The notes under the pieces: generated by a model | What the model saw: the letters and a program-made list of their open reading frames with translations, nothing else | Database searches by the model: none | Told to the model about the DNA's origin: nothing | Part shown: positions 1-7,473 of the stretch, piece after piece | Layout of the letters: each line of letters starts with the position of its first letter | Numbering within the stretch: position 1 is the stretch's first letter | Position numbers and translations under genes: made by a program | From: WYZ-LMO2 sp038731605 | Lineage (GTDB): Archaea > Halobacteriota > Archaeoglobi > Archaeoglobales > Archaeoglobaceae | Direction of reading: 5' to 3' | Assembly (NCBI GenBank): GCA_038731605.1 | Contig: JAVYQP010000005.1 | Coordinates: forward strand, 1 to 64,000 | DNA: 64,000 nt

Positions 1-201
1 CGAGTCGTATTTTATGTCGTAGTTCGAGATCGAAACAAGGGATGGGATCTTCTGACTTGCAACTTTCAAAACATCGTGCATGAAAGGTAAGCCGAGTTTT
101 TTGTTGCGATCTCGGGGGACCCCCTTTGTTTCCTGTGGAACCCACCAAACGCAGATCAAAGGCTTTAGTGTAAGCGAATACGAGAATTCACTTGCCAACA
201 C
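1..201 (-). CDS. Unrecognised gene, C-terminal part cut by the window edge
   Basis: The minus strand is open in one frame from position 1 up to the scpA stop codon and reads like real protein, with segments such as CVWWVPQETKGVPRDRNK and GLPFMHDVLKVASQ. The frame is the same as scpA, directly after its TGA, so the start must lie at a GTG at 199-201, a TTG at 196-198 or a TTG at 220-222; GTG 201 is chosen as the longest-supported compromise. I do not recognise the family. It follows scpA by about 40 bases and could be the last gene of the smc operon. A 24-base stretch inside it (117-140) recurs inverted at 5044-5066. Confidence 0.4.
   Translation of the reverse strand, partial: MLASEFSYSLTLKPLICVWWVPQETKGVPRDRNKKLGLPFMHDVLKVASQKIPSLVSISNYDIKYDS
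117..140. repeat. Left copy of an inverted 23/24-base repeat
   Basis: This stretch (from ggacccccttt to cctgtggaa) is the reverse complement of 5044-5066 apart from one C more in the C-run. Read as protein, both copies encode PQETKG in the same codon phase. The copies flank the smc-scpA operon in inverted orientation, so they may be ends of an inversion or remnants of one duplicated gene. Confidence 0.6.
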
Positions 202-240
202 AGTGTGAAAGTGGATATCCAAACTCGGAACTGCACAAGC

Positions 241-864
241 TCAATTCTGCTCGTAGAACTTTATCTCAATATCGCCGTAAAACTCCTTCTGCTCGATTGC
301 AAATCTCTTCCTTCGAACCAAGTGGAGCAGAGGGAGATAAAACCTTATGATCTTCTCCTTCGTGTCTGCGATCGAGAAAAGTGTAACGAAGCTCTTTTTC
401 TGCAAGATCTTTGCGATGAGACTTTCGACTTCCGCTATTTCTTGCTCCAAGTTCTCCTCGTGCGGTATTGAGGTTACATAGTCAAAGTCGACACGTTCCT
501 TTCTTTTTCTTCTCCTCTTTTCGATCGCTTCAGCTCTTTTGAGTTCTCTTATCAGATCTTTCAGCGTGCTAATCCTCCGAATTCTCCTTCTCTGGGCTCG
601 TAGAACTTCGTCGATGAAAACTTCGTTGATTTCAGGTTCCTCCTTTTCATCCTCCCATTCTATTATCTCAAAGTCCTCCTCCTCGGCAGGTGGCTGAGGG
701 GCGATTGCGTCCGCTTTCATTCTGACAAGGATCGCTGCGTAGAGTAAAACTCTGCCCGAAACTCGCAGATCGAGCTTTTTAGCCTCCTCAATTTTCTTCA
801 AGAACTTGTCGGTAACGTCGATTACGTCGATGTTCCAGGGGTCTATTTCGCCCCTTCTTGCCAT
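241..864 (-). CDS. scpA: Segregation and condensation protein A (kleisin)
   Basis: ScpA is the kleisin that bridges the SMC head domains and helps compact and segregate the chromosome. The conserved N-terminal helix is visible (RRGEIDPWNIDVIDVTDKF), followed by an acidic linker, a basic stretch (RRRIRRIS, EKRRRKRKER) and a C-terminal winged-helix-like region. It lies directly downstream of smc, two bases after the smc stop. The first canonical start is ATG 864, which would cut the usual N-terminus: the frame continues upstream as DEFTDPIQILLE, typical of ScpA, back to a TGA at 928-930 with no ATG, GTG or TTG. A strong Shine-Dalgarno (GGAGGTGA) sits six bases before an in-frame ATC at 919-921, a possible non-canonical start. 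The function is secure, the start is not. Confidence 0.9.
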   Translation of the reverse strand: MARRGEIDPWNIDVIDVTDKFLKKIEEAKKLDLRVSGRVLLYAAILVRMKADAIAPQPPAEEEDFEIIEWEDEKEEPEINEVFIDEVLRAQRRRIRRISTLKDLIRELKRAEAIEKRRRKRKERVDFDYVTSIPHEENLEQEIAEVESLIAKILQKKSFVTLFSIADTKEKIIRFYLPLLHLVRRKRFAIEQKEFYGDIEIKFYEQN

Positions 865-866
865 CT

Positions 867-3800
867 CTAAGAGGATTTGGATTGGATCGGTGAATTCATC
901 CTTATTCCTGTCACTATCGATGAGTTGTCACCTCCCATCGTAACCCCTATTACCGTGTCTGCGTTCTCAATCATCGGCTTTCTAAGAGATACAACGATGA
1001 ACTGCGCATCCTTCGACCTCTTCTTTATCATCTTTGCAACTCTTTCAACGTTAACACCATCGAGGAACATGTCCACTTCGTCGAACGCATAAAATGGAGC
1101 GGGCTTGAACATCTGGATTGCGAGAATAAACGACAAGGCTACAAGGCTCTTCTCTCCACCGCTAAGAGCTTCGAGCTTCTGCATTGGTTTGTTTCCCAGC
1201 TTCACACGCATCTGCAAACCGCTGTTGAATACATCTTCGCTGTCGAGGAAGAGCTCCCCCTCGCCGTCCGCAAGCTCTTGCAAAATCTGCCTGAAATTCC
1301 TGTTGACTGCGTTGAAAACCTCGAAGAAAACCTCTCTCTTTTTCTGCTCGTATCTCTCAATCCTCTCGATTATTTCCCTACGCTCTTTCTCAAGGATTTC
1401 CTTTTTGCTCATCAATTCATCTCTTCTCGCCTTCACGTTCTCGTAGTCTTGAATTGCCTTAAGATTCACATCTCCAAAACTCGAAAGCTCATCTTCGATC
1501 TGCAATAGCTCAGCCTTGAGATCGTCAAGTCCCCTGAGATTCTCTGGAATCATAAAGCTCCCAAAACTACTTATGCTCTCCAAAATCGCACTTAGCTTCT
1601 CTTTAAGCGACGATATCCTATCTTCGCATCTCCTGAGCTCGAAGTCAACCTTGCTCTTCTCCTCCTCTAACGCCCGGAGCTCACCTAAGAGGCTATCCCT
1701 TCTATCCCTCAGCTCCTTTACTCTCTCTCCCAGCTTTTTCTCCTCAGATTTTAACTCCTCGATCTTTCTTGATAACTCCTCAACTCTTTTCTTACCCTCC
1801 TCGAGCTTAAGCGCTATTTCGCTTTTTCTCGATGAAAGACTTGAGATCTCGTTTGATATCGAGTTCAACGTGTTTTCGAGCTGTCTGCGCTGGAACTCGA
1901 GATTCTCAATCTTCTTCTCTATCGCCACCAGTATTTCCCTGTTCCTCGAATACTCGTCCTTAAGCTTGTCAAGCTCCGCAACGATTTCCGGAATTCTGCT
2001 GCCTTTTAGCTCGTTCTCGACTTCCCTTATTGCGGTCTCCACATCTCTTATCTCTTTCTCGACGTTGGAGACTTCTTCATTGATCTTCTTAAGCTTCTCA
2101 ATGCATTCCGATTTTTCAGCCCCTCTTTGGGCTATTTTTCCCTCAATTTCATTCAATTGCTGGTAAAATCCACGGATCCTTTCCTCGATACCTTTCGTCT
2201 CCATTTTTCTCTCGTTTATCTTTGCGCCTATCTCTTCGAGCTTGTTCTTAACGCTCCTTCTTCTCTCCTCCACGTTGTTGAGATTTGCGATGAGTGAGTC
2301 CTTCTCCGACTGAAGCTCTCTTATCCTCTCTTGAAGCTCTCTCTCCCTTTCAACGAGCTCTCTTGAAATAATAAGCCCTCTTCTCTCCCTACTCCCACCA
2401 ACCATGAGACCAGACTTCTCCACAAGATCGCCGTCGAGCGTTACGAGTCGCAAGTTCTTGTCCATCAATTTTCGTGCGTTGTCGATTGTGTCAACGACTA
2501 CCGTGTCTTTAAGGAGAAACCTGAAAACGGGCAGAAACTTCTTCTCACACTTGACGAGGTTAACGGCAAAATCTATGACTCCTTTCTCTTTCAGAACTTC
2601 TTCGTCAAGTTCGACCTTGAAATCTCTTATTTTTCTCAGCGGAATAAAGCTTGCTCTTCCAGCTTGAAGCATTTTGAGATATTTTATCGCTTCAACTGCG
2701 TCGTCTTCGGTTTCAACTACGATGAACTGCAGTGCGCCACCTATTGCGGACTCTATGGCGGTTGCGAACTTTTCGTCCACTTCACCCAACTGCGCAACTG
2801 TTCCAAAGATCCCAGCTAACTCTCTTCTCTCCTTTGCGGACAGTATCATCTCCACGGGCTTTGAGTAGCTTTGTATCGTCGATAGTTTTGCTTTGATCTT
2901 CGCAAGTTCAACCTCACAGCGTTTCATCTCCTCCTCAACATCGGAAAGCCTTGAACGAATCGAGAAAAGATTCTTGTCGAGGTTGAAAAGCTCGGACTGA
3001 AGATCTTTCTGATCTTTTTCCAATTTTAAAAGCTCTGTCGAGATTTTCTCGAGATTTGTCTTGTCCTCCTCGAGTTTTTTCTTTATCTTCTCCTTCTCCA
3101 AAACCGCATCCTCGAGCTCTATCTCAATTCTGCGCAAAAGCTCTATGTTCCTATCTCTTTCGGATATAAGAGCGTTCCTCCTATCCTTTAGCACTTCAAG
3201 TCTTTCTTTTTCGCTGACGAGCTTGTTCTTCAGCTCTTGGTAGCTTTTATCCTCGGACTCCAACTCTCTCCTTAAAGACTCGAGTTTTGAAGATATCTCG
3301 CCGATCAGCTCATCGAGATTTATCTTCTTGATCACTTCCTCATCAAACCTTCTTTGAATTGACTCGAGCTCATCCCTTAGCTTTACTATCTCGCTCCTCT
3401 TTCTCAGAATTTCCCCATCAATTCTTTCAATCTCCTCTTGGTAGATCTTCTCTGATTTTCTGATCGACTCTATCTCAGAAGTCATTCTTAGAATTTCGGT
3501 CTGAATTTCGCTCAATCTCTCGTCACCAAACCTCGAGATCTCATTTGCTATGCTCTTGATGTCTTCGTTTATTTTGATCGTTCTCTGCGTAATTTCTGGT
3601 ATCTTAGCCATCAGCCTGTCCTTCTCTTTCTCAAGCCTCTCGATCTCGTCTTCGATCCTCTTTTTGTTTGAGTTAAGCGATAGGAATTCGTGGGCTTTGA
3701 TTTGGGTTTCGCATTCAATCTTCTTTGCAACGAGTTCTTTGTATCTCAGAGCTTCGTTTCTATCCTTCTCCAACGACTTTAGCATACCTTCGACTTCTGC

Positions 3801-4358
3801 GATAACCGCTTCAAGCTTCTCTATGTTTTCCCTAACTCTATCAAGCTCTTCAAGAGCTCTCTCCTTCTTTTCATCGAATTCTGAGATTCCAGCAACGTCT
3901 TCGATAATCCTCCTCCTTTGAACAGGGGACATTTCGACAATCCTTGTCACATCTCCTTGCATCACGACGTTGTAGGCTTCGCTGTAAATGCCGAACTCGG
4001 AAAGTAGATTCTGAACTTCGTAAAAGCTCACGGGTTTATCGTTTATGTAGTAGTAGCTGTAGTATCCTTTATCGGTTACCTTTATTCTTCTCGTGATCTC
4101 GTAATTTCTTTCGTTGCCTCCAATTGTTATCGAGACCTCAGCCTCCTTTTTTCCCTCGGATATCAAATCCGATAACCTTTCAGCTCTCAACTGCTTTGTA
4201 GAGGTTGTGAGACCCAAACAAAAAAGGATGGAGTCGATTATGTTGGACTTTCCACTTCCGTTTGGACCTGTTACGACCGTGAAACCAGGATTCAGTGGGA
4301 TCTCTACTTTTTTGGAGAAGGACTTGAAGTTTCGCAGTGAGATCTTCTTGAGCAACAT
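867..4358 (-). CDS. smc: Chromosome segregation protein SMC
   Basis: This is the large ATPase of the archaeal condensin complex. At 1163 residues it has normal SMC length. Seen in order: Walker A GPNGSGKSN (residues 31-39), a long coiled coil with heptad-rich E/K/L/R sequence, a hinge around residues 505-655, a returning coiled coil, the ABC signature LSGGEKS near 1063 and Walker B FYAFDEVDMFLDG near 1087. The start ATG at 4358 gives MLLKKISLRNFKSF, the normal family N-terminus. The gene begins one base after the stop of the coiled-coil gene at 4360-4719 and ends just before scpA, so the three are one transcription unit. Confidence 0.97.
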   Translation of the reverse strand: MLLKKISLRNFKSFSKKVEIPLNPGFTVVTGPNGSGKSNIIDSILFCLGLTTSTKQLRAERLSDLISEGKKEAEVSITIGGNERNYEITRRIKVTDKGYYSYYYINDKPVSFYEVQNLLSEFGIYSEAYNVVMQGDVTRIVEMSPVQRRRIIEDVAGISEFDEKKERALEELDRVRENIEKLEAVIAEVEGMLKSLEKDRNEALRYKELVAKKIECETQIKAHEFLSLNSNKKRIEDEIERLEKEKDRLMAKIPEITQRTIKINEDIKSIANEISRFGDERLSEIQTEILRMTSEIESIRKSEKIYQEEIERIDGEILRKRSEIVKLRDELESIQRRFDEEVIKKINLDELIGEISSKLESLRRELESEDKSYQELKNKLVSEKERLEVLKDRRNALISERDRNIELLRRIEIELEDAVLEKEKIKKKLEEDKTNLEKISTELLKLEKDQKDLQSELFNLDKNLFSIRSRLSDVEEEMKRCEVELAKIKAKLSTIQSYSKPVEMILSAKERRELAGIFGTVAQLGEVDEKFATAIESAIGGALQFIVVETEDDAVEAIKYLKMLQAGRASFIPLRKIRDFKVELDEEVLKEKGVIDFAVNLVKCEKKFLPVFRFLLKDTVVVDTIDNARKLMDKNLRLVTLDGDLVEKSGLMVGGSRERRGLIISRELVERERELQERIRELQSEKDSLIANLNNVEERRRSVKNKLEEIGAKINERKMETKGIEERIRGFYQQLNEIEGKIAQRGAEKSECIEKLKKINEEVSNVEKEIRDVETAIREVENELKGSRIPEIVAELDKLKDEYSRNREILVAIEKKIENLEFQRRQLENTLNSISNEISSLSSRKSEIALKLEEGKKRVEELSRKIEELKSEEKKLGERVKELRDRRDSLLGELRALEEEKSKVDFELRRCEDRISSLKEKLSAILESISSFGSFMIPENLRGLDDLKAELLQIEDELSSFGDVNLKAIQDYENVKARRDELMSKKEILEKERREIIERIERYEQKKREVFFEVFNAVNRNFRQILQELADGEGELFLDSEDVFNSGLQMRVKLGNKPMQKLEALSGGEKSLVALSFILAIQMFKPAPFYAFDEVDMFLDGVNVERVAKMIKKRSKDAQFIVVSLRKPMIENADTVIGVTMGGDNSSIVTGIRMNSPIQSKSS

Positions 4359-4359
4359 T

Positions 4360-4719
4360 TCAGTCGCAGATTATGAGGTCTTTGTCGTCTAACTTAGTTT
4401 TTTGTTCTTCGGTTTCCTCGAAGACCTTTGGGACCGTCTTTTCTGTTCTCTCCTTCTCTATCTGTTTCTCCGGAACCCTTTCACGTTGAACCTTTATGGA
4501 TTCTTCTCGTCTCACTTCTGGTGTCTTCCTTTTATCTCCACGTATCTCTTTTAGCTCGTCCTTTATATATGTTAGCTCGATTACTATGCTTTCAACGCTT
4601 TTTCTAAGCTCCACGAGCTTCGAATCCAAATCGACGATCTTCTTTGCAAGTTCGGAGTTCTCTATTTCCTTTTTTATTAGGCTCACTACCTTTTCGATCT
4701 CACTTTTGTCTGTTATCAC
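4360..4719 (-). CDS. Small coiled-coil protein upstream of smc
   Basis: A 119-residue soluble, highly charged protein, first gene of the smc-scpA operon. The first 55 residues predict a coiled coil (SEIEKVVSLIKKEIENSE and following heptads). The rest is a Lys/Arg/Glu-rich, probably disordered tail ending DDKDLIICD. It starts with GTG (4717-4719) preceded by a G-rich ribosome-binding site (GGGGGTGG). I do not recognise a family. Its tight coupling to smc suggests a role with the condensin complex, but that is inference from position only. Confidence 0.75.
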   Translation of the reverse strand: MITDKSEIEKVVSLIKKEIENSELAKKIVDLDSKLVELRKSVESIVIELTYIKDELKEIRGDKRKTPEVRREESIKVQRERVPEKQIEKERTEKTVPKVFEETEEQKTKLDDKDLIICD

Positions 4720-4757
4720 GAGACCACCCCCGCCGCCTTCTATGTGTCATTCCAATT

Positions 4758-4771
4758 GATATTAATAAATC
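4758..4771 (-). promoter_or_regulatory. TATA box of the smc operon
   Basis: On the minus strand this reads gatttattaatatc, a good archaeal TATA element, about 45 bases before the GTG at 4719. The spacing leaves a leader of about 20 bases, enough for the G-rich ribosome-binding site. Confidence 0.55.
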
Positions 4772-5321
4772 TTTCCGTGCTTTTATTCAAAAACCGAAAA
4801 GCTGAGCGATCCGACGATTGCGGGCTTGGGAGCTCAGAGTCCTGAAGCACGTGGATGTAGGGAAAAAAGTCTTCTTAGGCACAACAACCACAAGACAACA
4901 CTGGCGATGACAAATTTTTGGTGTCGCTTTACGTTACGCACTTATTTTTAGGCGAAAGAGATTTTTAATTCACTTCACAGAAATTATGGGCGTTTTGCTC
5001 AATTCTCAGCTTGGGAGCAAACTCCGGATCCCTACATGAACACTTCCACAGGAAACAAAGGGGTCCGTGTTGATGGTAAGAGGAAAACTGATAAGAGTAT
5101 GAATTTTTCAGATTATACATAAAAAAGTTATATTCCTCAACCGCAAGTATTACAGGATACCGAGACTCGGAGGCTTTGCATCTGATAAAACGTGGTTACA
5201 GTAAACCGCACGAAGCTAAGGATATTCTCGGGAAGAAAGATGCCCCAAACTGCGGGGCAAAATGGAGAAAGTTCCTGTCCTCACGAGGTGATTGAAGAAA
5301 AGAGGAAAGGAGGTGATTGAG
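4772..5321. other. Gene-poor stretch with coding remnants and hairpins
   Basis: I see no complete gene here. On the plus strand a stretch around 5102-5295 stays open (reads TGYRDSEALHLIKRGYSK, then APNCGAKWRKFLSSRGD before a TGA) but has no start codon and no family I recognise. It contains a perfect palindrome ccgagactcgg near 5160 and a hairpin gcccc-aaactgc-ggggc near 5243-5259. Further left, ctgagc and gctcag (4801-4837) could pair. The right copy of the inverted repeat (5044-5066) lies here. The look is of decayed or rearranged sequence; an intact insertion sequence is not visible. Confidence 0.4.
5044..5066. repeat. Right copy of an inverted 23/24-base repeat
   Basis: This is the reverse complement of 117-140 with one G fewer in the G-run. 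The surrounding plus-strand frame reads LPQETKGSV and stops within about 20 codons, so this copy looks like a gene fragment, whereas the left copy lies in a longer open frame. Confidence 0.6.
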
Positions 5322-5618
5322 ATGTGGGTAAGAAGATGCTGGGAGCCAAAGGTAGCACAACCAGCGGGCTACGAATACGTCGGCTCATGCAGATGCGAAA
5401 GAGACTCTCATGCGTTCTATAGAGACCCAAGCGGTAGAATTGCGCATGCTTGGGAACTTTACCACCAGCTGACACCCACGAAAGAAGATCTGAAGGCTGA
5501 ACTTCAAGCACTGAAGGAAGAAAAGGAACGACTGGAGAAGAGAATAGAGGAACTGGAGAAAAAGCTGAAGGAAGAAAGGAAGGAGCAGTATGAAAATCGC
5601 CGTTGTGCCCGAGGATGA
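5322..5618 (+). CDS. Small Cys-containing coiled-coil protein next to NifX-like gene
   Basis: A 98-residue protein with an N-terminal part holding cysteines (RRCWEP, SCRCERD) and a C-terminal coiled coil of about 35 residues (LKAELQALKEEKERLEKR onward). ATG 5322 is chosen because a very strong Shine-Dalgarno, GGAGGTGATTGAG, precedes it directly; an ATG at 5292 has no such site. The layout recalls the small coiled-coil proteins (DUF5320 type) often found beside NifX/NifB-like genes, but the N-terminus does not match clearly. Its last codons overlap the start of the NifX-like gene, so the two are translated together. Confidence 0.7.
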   Translation: MWVRRCWEPKVAQPAGYEYVGSCRCERDSHAFYRDPSGRIAHAWELYHQLTPTKEDLKAELQALKEEKERLEKRIEELEKKLKEERKEQYENRRCARG

Positions 5619-5980
5619 CAATTAGCCAGCACTTTGGACGTGCACCGCTTTACGCCGTCTTTACAGTGGAAAACGGGAAAATAGTAGCGAAAGAGACTCG
5701 CAACAAACCCGGACATGCGCAGTTTGCGAGCAAGCACGAGCACGCTCATAAGCACGGCTTTGAGCCCTTCGCTCGATCTCGCCACGATCGCACGATCGCC
5801 GTAATCTCGGATTGTCAAGTTCTCTTAGCGGATGGCATGGGCATCGGAGCCTACGAGCGACTCAAGCAAGCCGGGATTCGTCCGATACTGACGGACATCG
5901 AAAGCATCGACGAAGCCTTGCAGGCTTACATCGAGGGTCGGCTGATCGATCGAAGCCGTGAGCGGTTGCTGAAGCGGTGA
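5590..5980 (+). pseudogene. NifX/NifB-like iron-molybdenum cofactor domain protein, frameshifted
   Basis: Members of this family bind or carry iron-sulfur or FeMo cofactor precursors; outside nitrogen fixers the role is unclear. The N-terminus MKIAVVPEDD is in the frame of ATG 5590 and hits TAG at 5623. The rest of the domain (TISQHFGRAPLYAVFTVENG, later DCQVLLADGMGIGAYERLKQ) is in the +1 frame from about 5615. A one-base excess or two-base loss near 5614-5620 would restore MKIAVVPED-TISQHFGRAP, the normal family sequence. An internal ATG at 5615 could still give a protein lacking the first beta strand. A His-rich insert (KHEHAHKHG) is unusual. It could be a real mutation, a sequencing error or programmed frameshifting. 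Confidence 0.7.
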
Positions 5981-6007
5981 TGACGTCGTCTGGAATCGTG
6001 CGAAAGA

Positions 6008-6018
6008 TTTTTAAATAT
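6008..6018 (+). promoter_or_regulatory. TATA box of the octahaem cytochrome gene
   Basis: The sequence tttttaaatat is centred 23 bases before the GTG start at 6036. That spacing puts the transcription start at or next to the start codon, implying a leaderless mRNA. Confidence 0.6.
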
Positions 6019-6035
6019 GAGAATTTAGTGAGAAC

Positions 6036-7133
6036 GTGGGGCGTAGTGACTTCTTTTTCCTCGGGTTGGCGATCTTGGGGCTTCTAATCTTGGGCTGTGC
6101 TCAGCCTACTGCGGAGAAAGAGAAAGTGAACTGGACCAAAAACTTCGAAACGAGCCTTCATTACACGAGGCAGGGAAAAATAACTTTTTACTCTGCGGAA
6201 AACGGGGGGATAGAGCTTTTAACGAACAAGCCCATAACGAGCTTCAACTGCATTAAATGCCATGCGGAGACGAAGGCGAATGGACAAAAGATCGAGACTG
6301 CGAGCTATGTTCCCGACTGCTACGACTGCCACGTCACGCCAGGAGATAAGGTGAACGATTCGATCTGCTTAGGATGTCATGCAAGGCAAAGGACCGAGAT
6401 CGCAGTTCTTAAGCTAAGCGATGTCCATCGGGATCGTGGAATGGGTTGCATGGATTGCCATAGCAAAGAGGACATCATGGGCGATGGGAAGCGCTACAGA
6501 ACGCTCGTCGGAAGAGATACTGCGGTTAAATGCGAAAGCTGTCATGAGTTCAAGAGCAACCCGGCGCACATACTTCACGGCGATCGGGTGCATTGCACAG
6601 CGTGCCATCAATCGACCGTGATAAGCTGTTACAACTGCCATCTAAACAGCGCTGAGGAACATCAGAAAAGGACTTTCCGACCAATTGCGGGCTTCCAAGT
6701 CCTCATAAACTTCAAAGGCAAGGTTTACCCGGCGAACTACATGACTGCGGTTTACGATAACAAAACGTTCGTAACTTTCCAGCCCTTCTACACGCATGCG
6801 ATTCAGAAAAACGCCAAGGACTGCAAGGATTGCCACGGTAATGCGAACATCAAAGCATATCTCGACACAGGAAAAATCGTCATGACGAGATGGAACGAGA
6901 GCTCCAAGTCCTTGAGCTCGATACAGGGAGTTGTTCCACTACCGCCGGACTGGAGAAGTGCGATGTATTTCGAGTATCTAACATACGTTGGCAATCCTTC
7001 GAATCCGGTGAAACCAGAACCTTGGAACTGGACTTATGTCAAGAACTCTTCCGACTTGATGCAGATGTGCTGTGCAGAACCGTTGACAAAGGAGCAGATC
7101 GAAAAACTGGCTAAGGAGTTCAAGCTCAGCTAA
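6036..7133 (+). CDS. Exported octahaem c-type cytochrome lipoprotein
   Basis: A 365-residue electron-transfer protein outside the membrane. It begins with a hydrophobic signal ending in a lipobox (LILGC), so the mature protein should be lipid-anchored at its first cysteine. Eight CXXCH haem sites are present in order: CIKCH, CYDCH, CLGCH, CMDCH, CESCH, CTACH, CYNCH and CKDCH. Seven are clustered in the N-terminal half and the eighth comes after a 60-residue haem-free insert. The last 90 residues have a CC pair but no haem motif. Multihaem cytochromes of this kind carry electrons to extracellular acceptors such as Fe(III) in Ferroglobus and Geoglobus; that role is inferred. No cytochrome maturation gene is adjacent. 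Confidence 0.9.
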   Translation: MGRSDFFFLGLAILGLLILGCAQPTAEKEKVNWTKNFETSLHYTRQGKITFYSAENGGIELLTNKPITSFNCIKCHAETKANGQKIETASYVPDCYDCHVTPGDKVNDSICLGCHARQRTEIAVLKLSDVHRDRGMGCMDCHSKEDIMGDGKRYRTLVGRDTAVKCESCHEFKSNPAHILHGDRVHCTACHQSTVISCYNCHLNSAEEHQKRTFRPIAGFQVLINFKGKVYPANYMTAVYDNKTFVTFQPFYTHAIQKNAKDCKDCHGNANIKAYLDTGKIVMTRWNESSKSLSSIQGVVPLPPDWRSAMYFEYLTYVGNPSNPVKPEPWNWTYVKNSSDLMQMCCAEPLTKEQIEKLAKEFKLS

Positions 7134-7141
7134 TTTTTTTA

Positions 7142-7432
7142 TTAAAACTTCAGGTAGCCTTTTCTCTCAAGCCACTCCACCTGTGGATTCGTGTATCTCC
7201 AGACTATGTCCGCACGATCGTTCTGAAAACTCCATGGGACGACGATGACGACATCGCCCTCCTTTATCCAGATCTTCTTCCGCATCTTCCCTGGGATTCT
7301 CCCCAACCTTTCAACGCCATCCTCGCATCTGACCTTTATGTGTCCTGCGCCAAGCATCGAGGTTACGATCCCGAACATCTCTCCTTTTCTTTTGTCTGGG
7401 AGTCTAACCCTTACTATCTCTTCATCACTCAG
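7142..7432 (-). CDS. eif1A: Translation initiation factor aIF1A, probable CTG start
   Basis: aIF1A binds the A site of the small ribosomal subunit and helps initiator tRNA selection. The OB-fold core is unmistakable: GRIPGKMRKKIWIKEGD, then VVPWSFQNDRADIVWRYT and the C-terminal QVEWLERKGYL. The first ATG, at 7378, would remove the conserved N-terminal strand; the frame upstream reads SDEEIVRVRLPDKRKGE, the usual family beginning, but holds no ATG, GTG or TTG. A CTG at 7430-7432 lies five bases after a strong Shine-Dalgarno (GGGGGAGGTG) and gives a 96-residue protein of normal length, so it is taken as the start. TATA-like sequence (aactatttaag) lies about 35 bases upstream. Confidence 0.88.
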   Translation of the reverse strand: MSDEEIVRVRLPDKRKGEMFGIVTSMLGAGHIKVRCEDGVERLGRIPGKMRKKIWIKEGDVVIVVPWSFQNDRADIVWRYTNPQVEWLERKGYLKF

Positions 7433-7473
7433 ACCGACACCTCCCCCAAAAGTCCTATCGTTGCTTAAATAGT

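Noticed and set aside
1516..2166. 216-codon plus-strand Ser/Leu-rich frame
   Set aside because: Antisense of the SMC coiled coil, where E/K codons read backwards give S/L/F.
4801..4950. C/D-box-type small RNA (GATGA and CTGA words)
   Set aside because: The boxes are imperfect and not in the right order or spacing, and no guide can be assigned.
4980..5300. Group II intron or IS200/IS605 remnant
   Set aside because: The short phrases (GNKGVRVDG in one frame) recall a reverse transcriptase, but no continuous domain, catalytic motif or element end could be shown.
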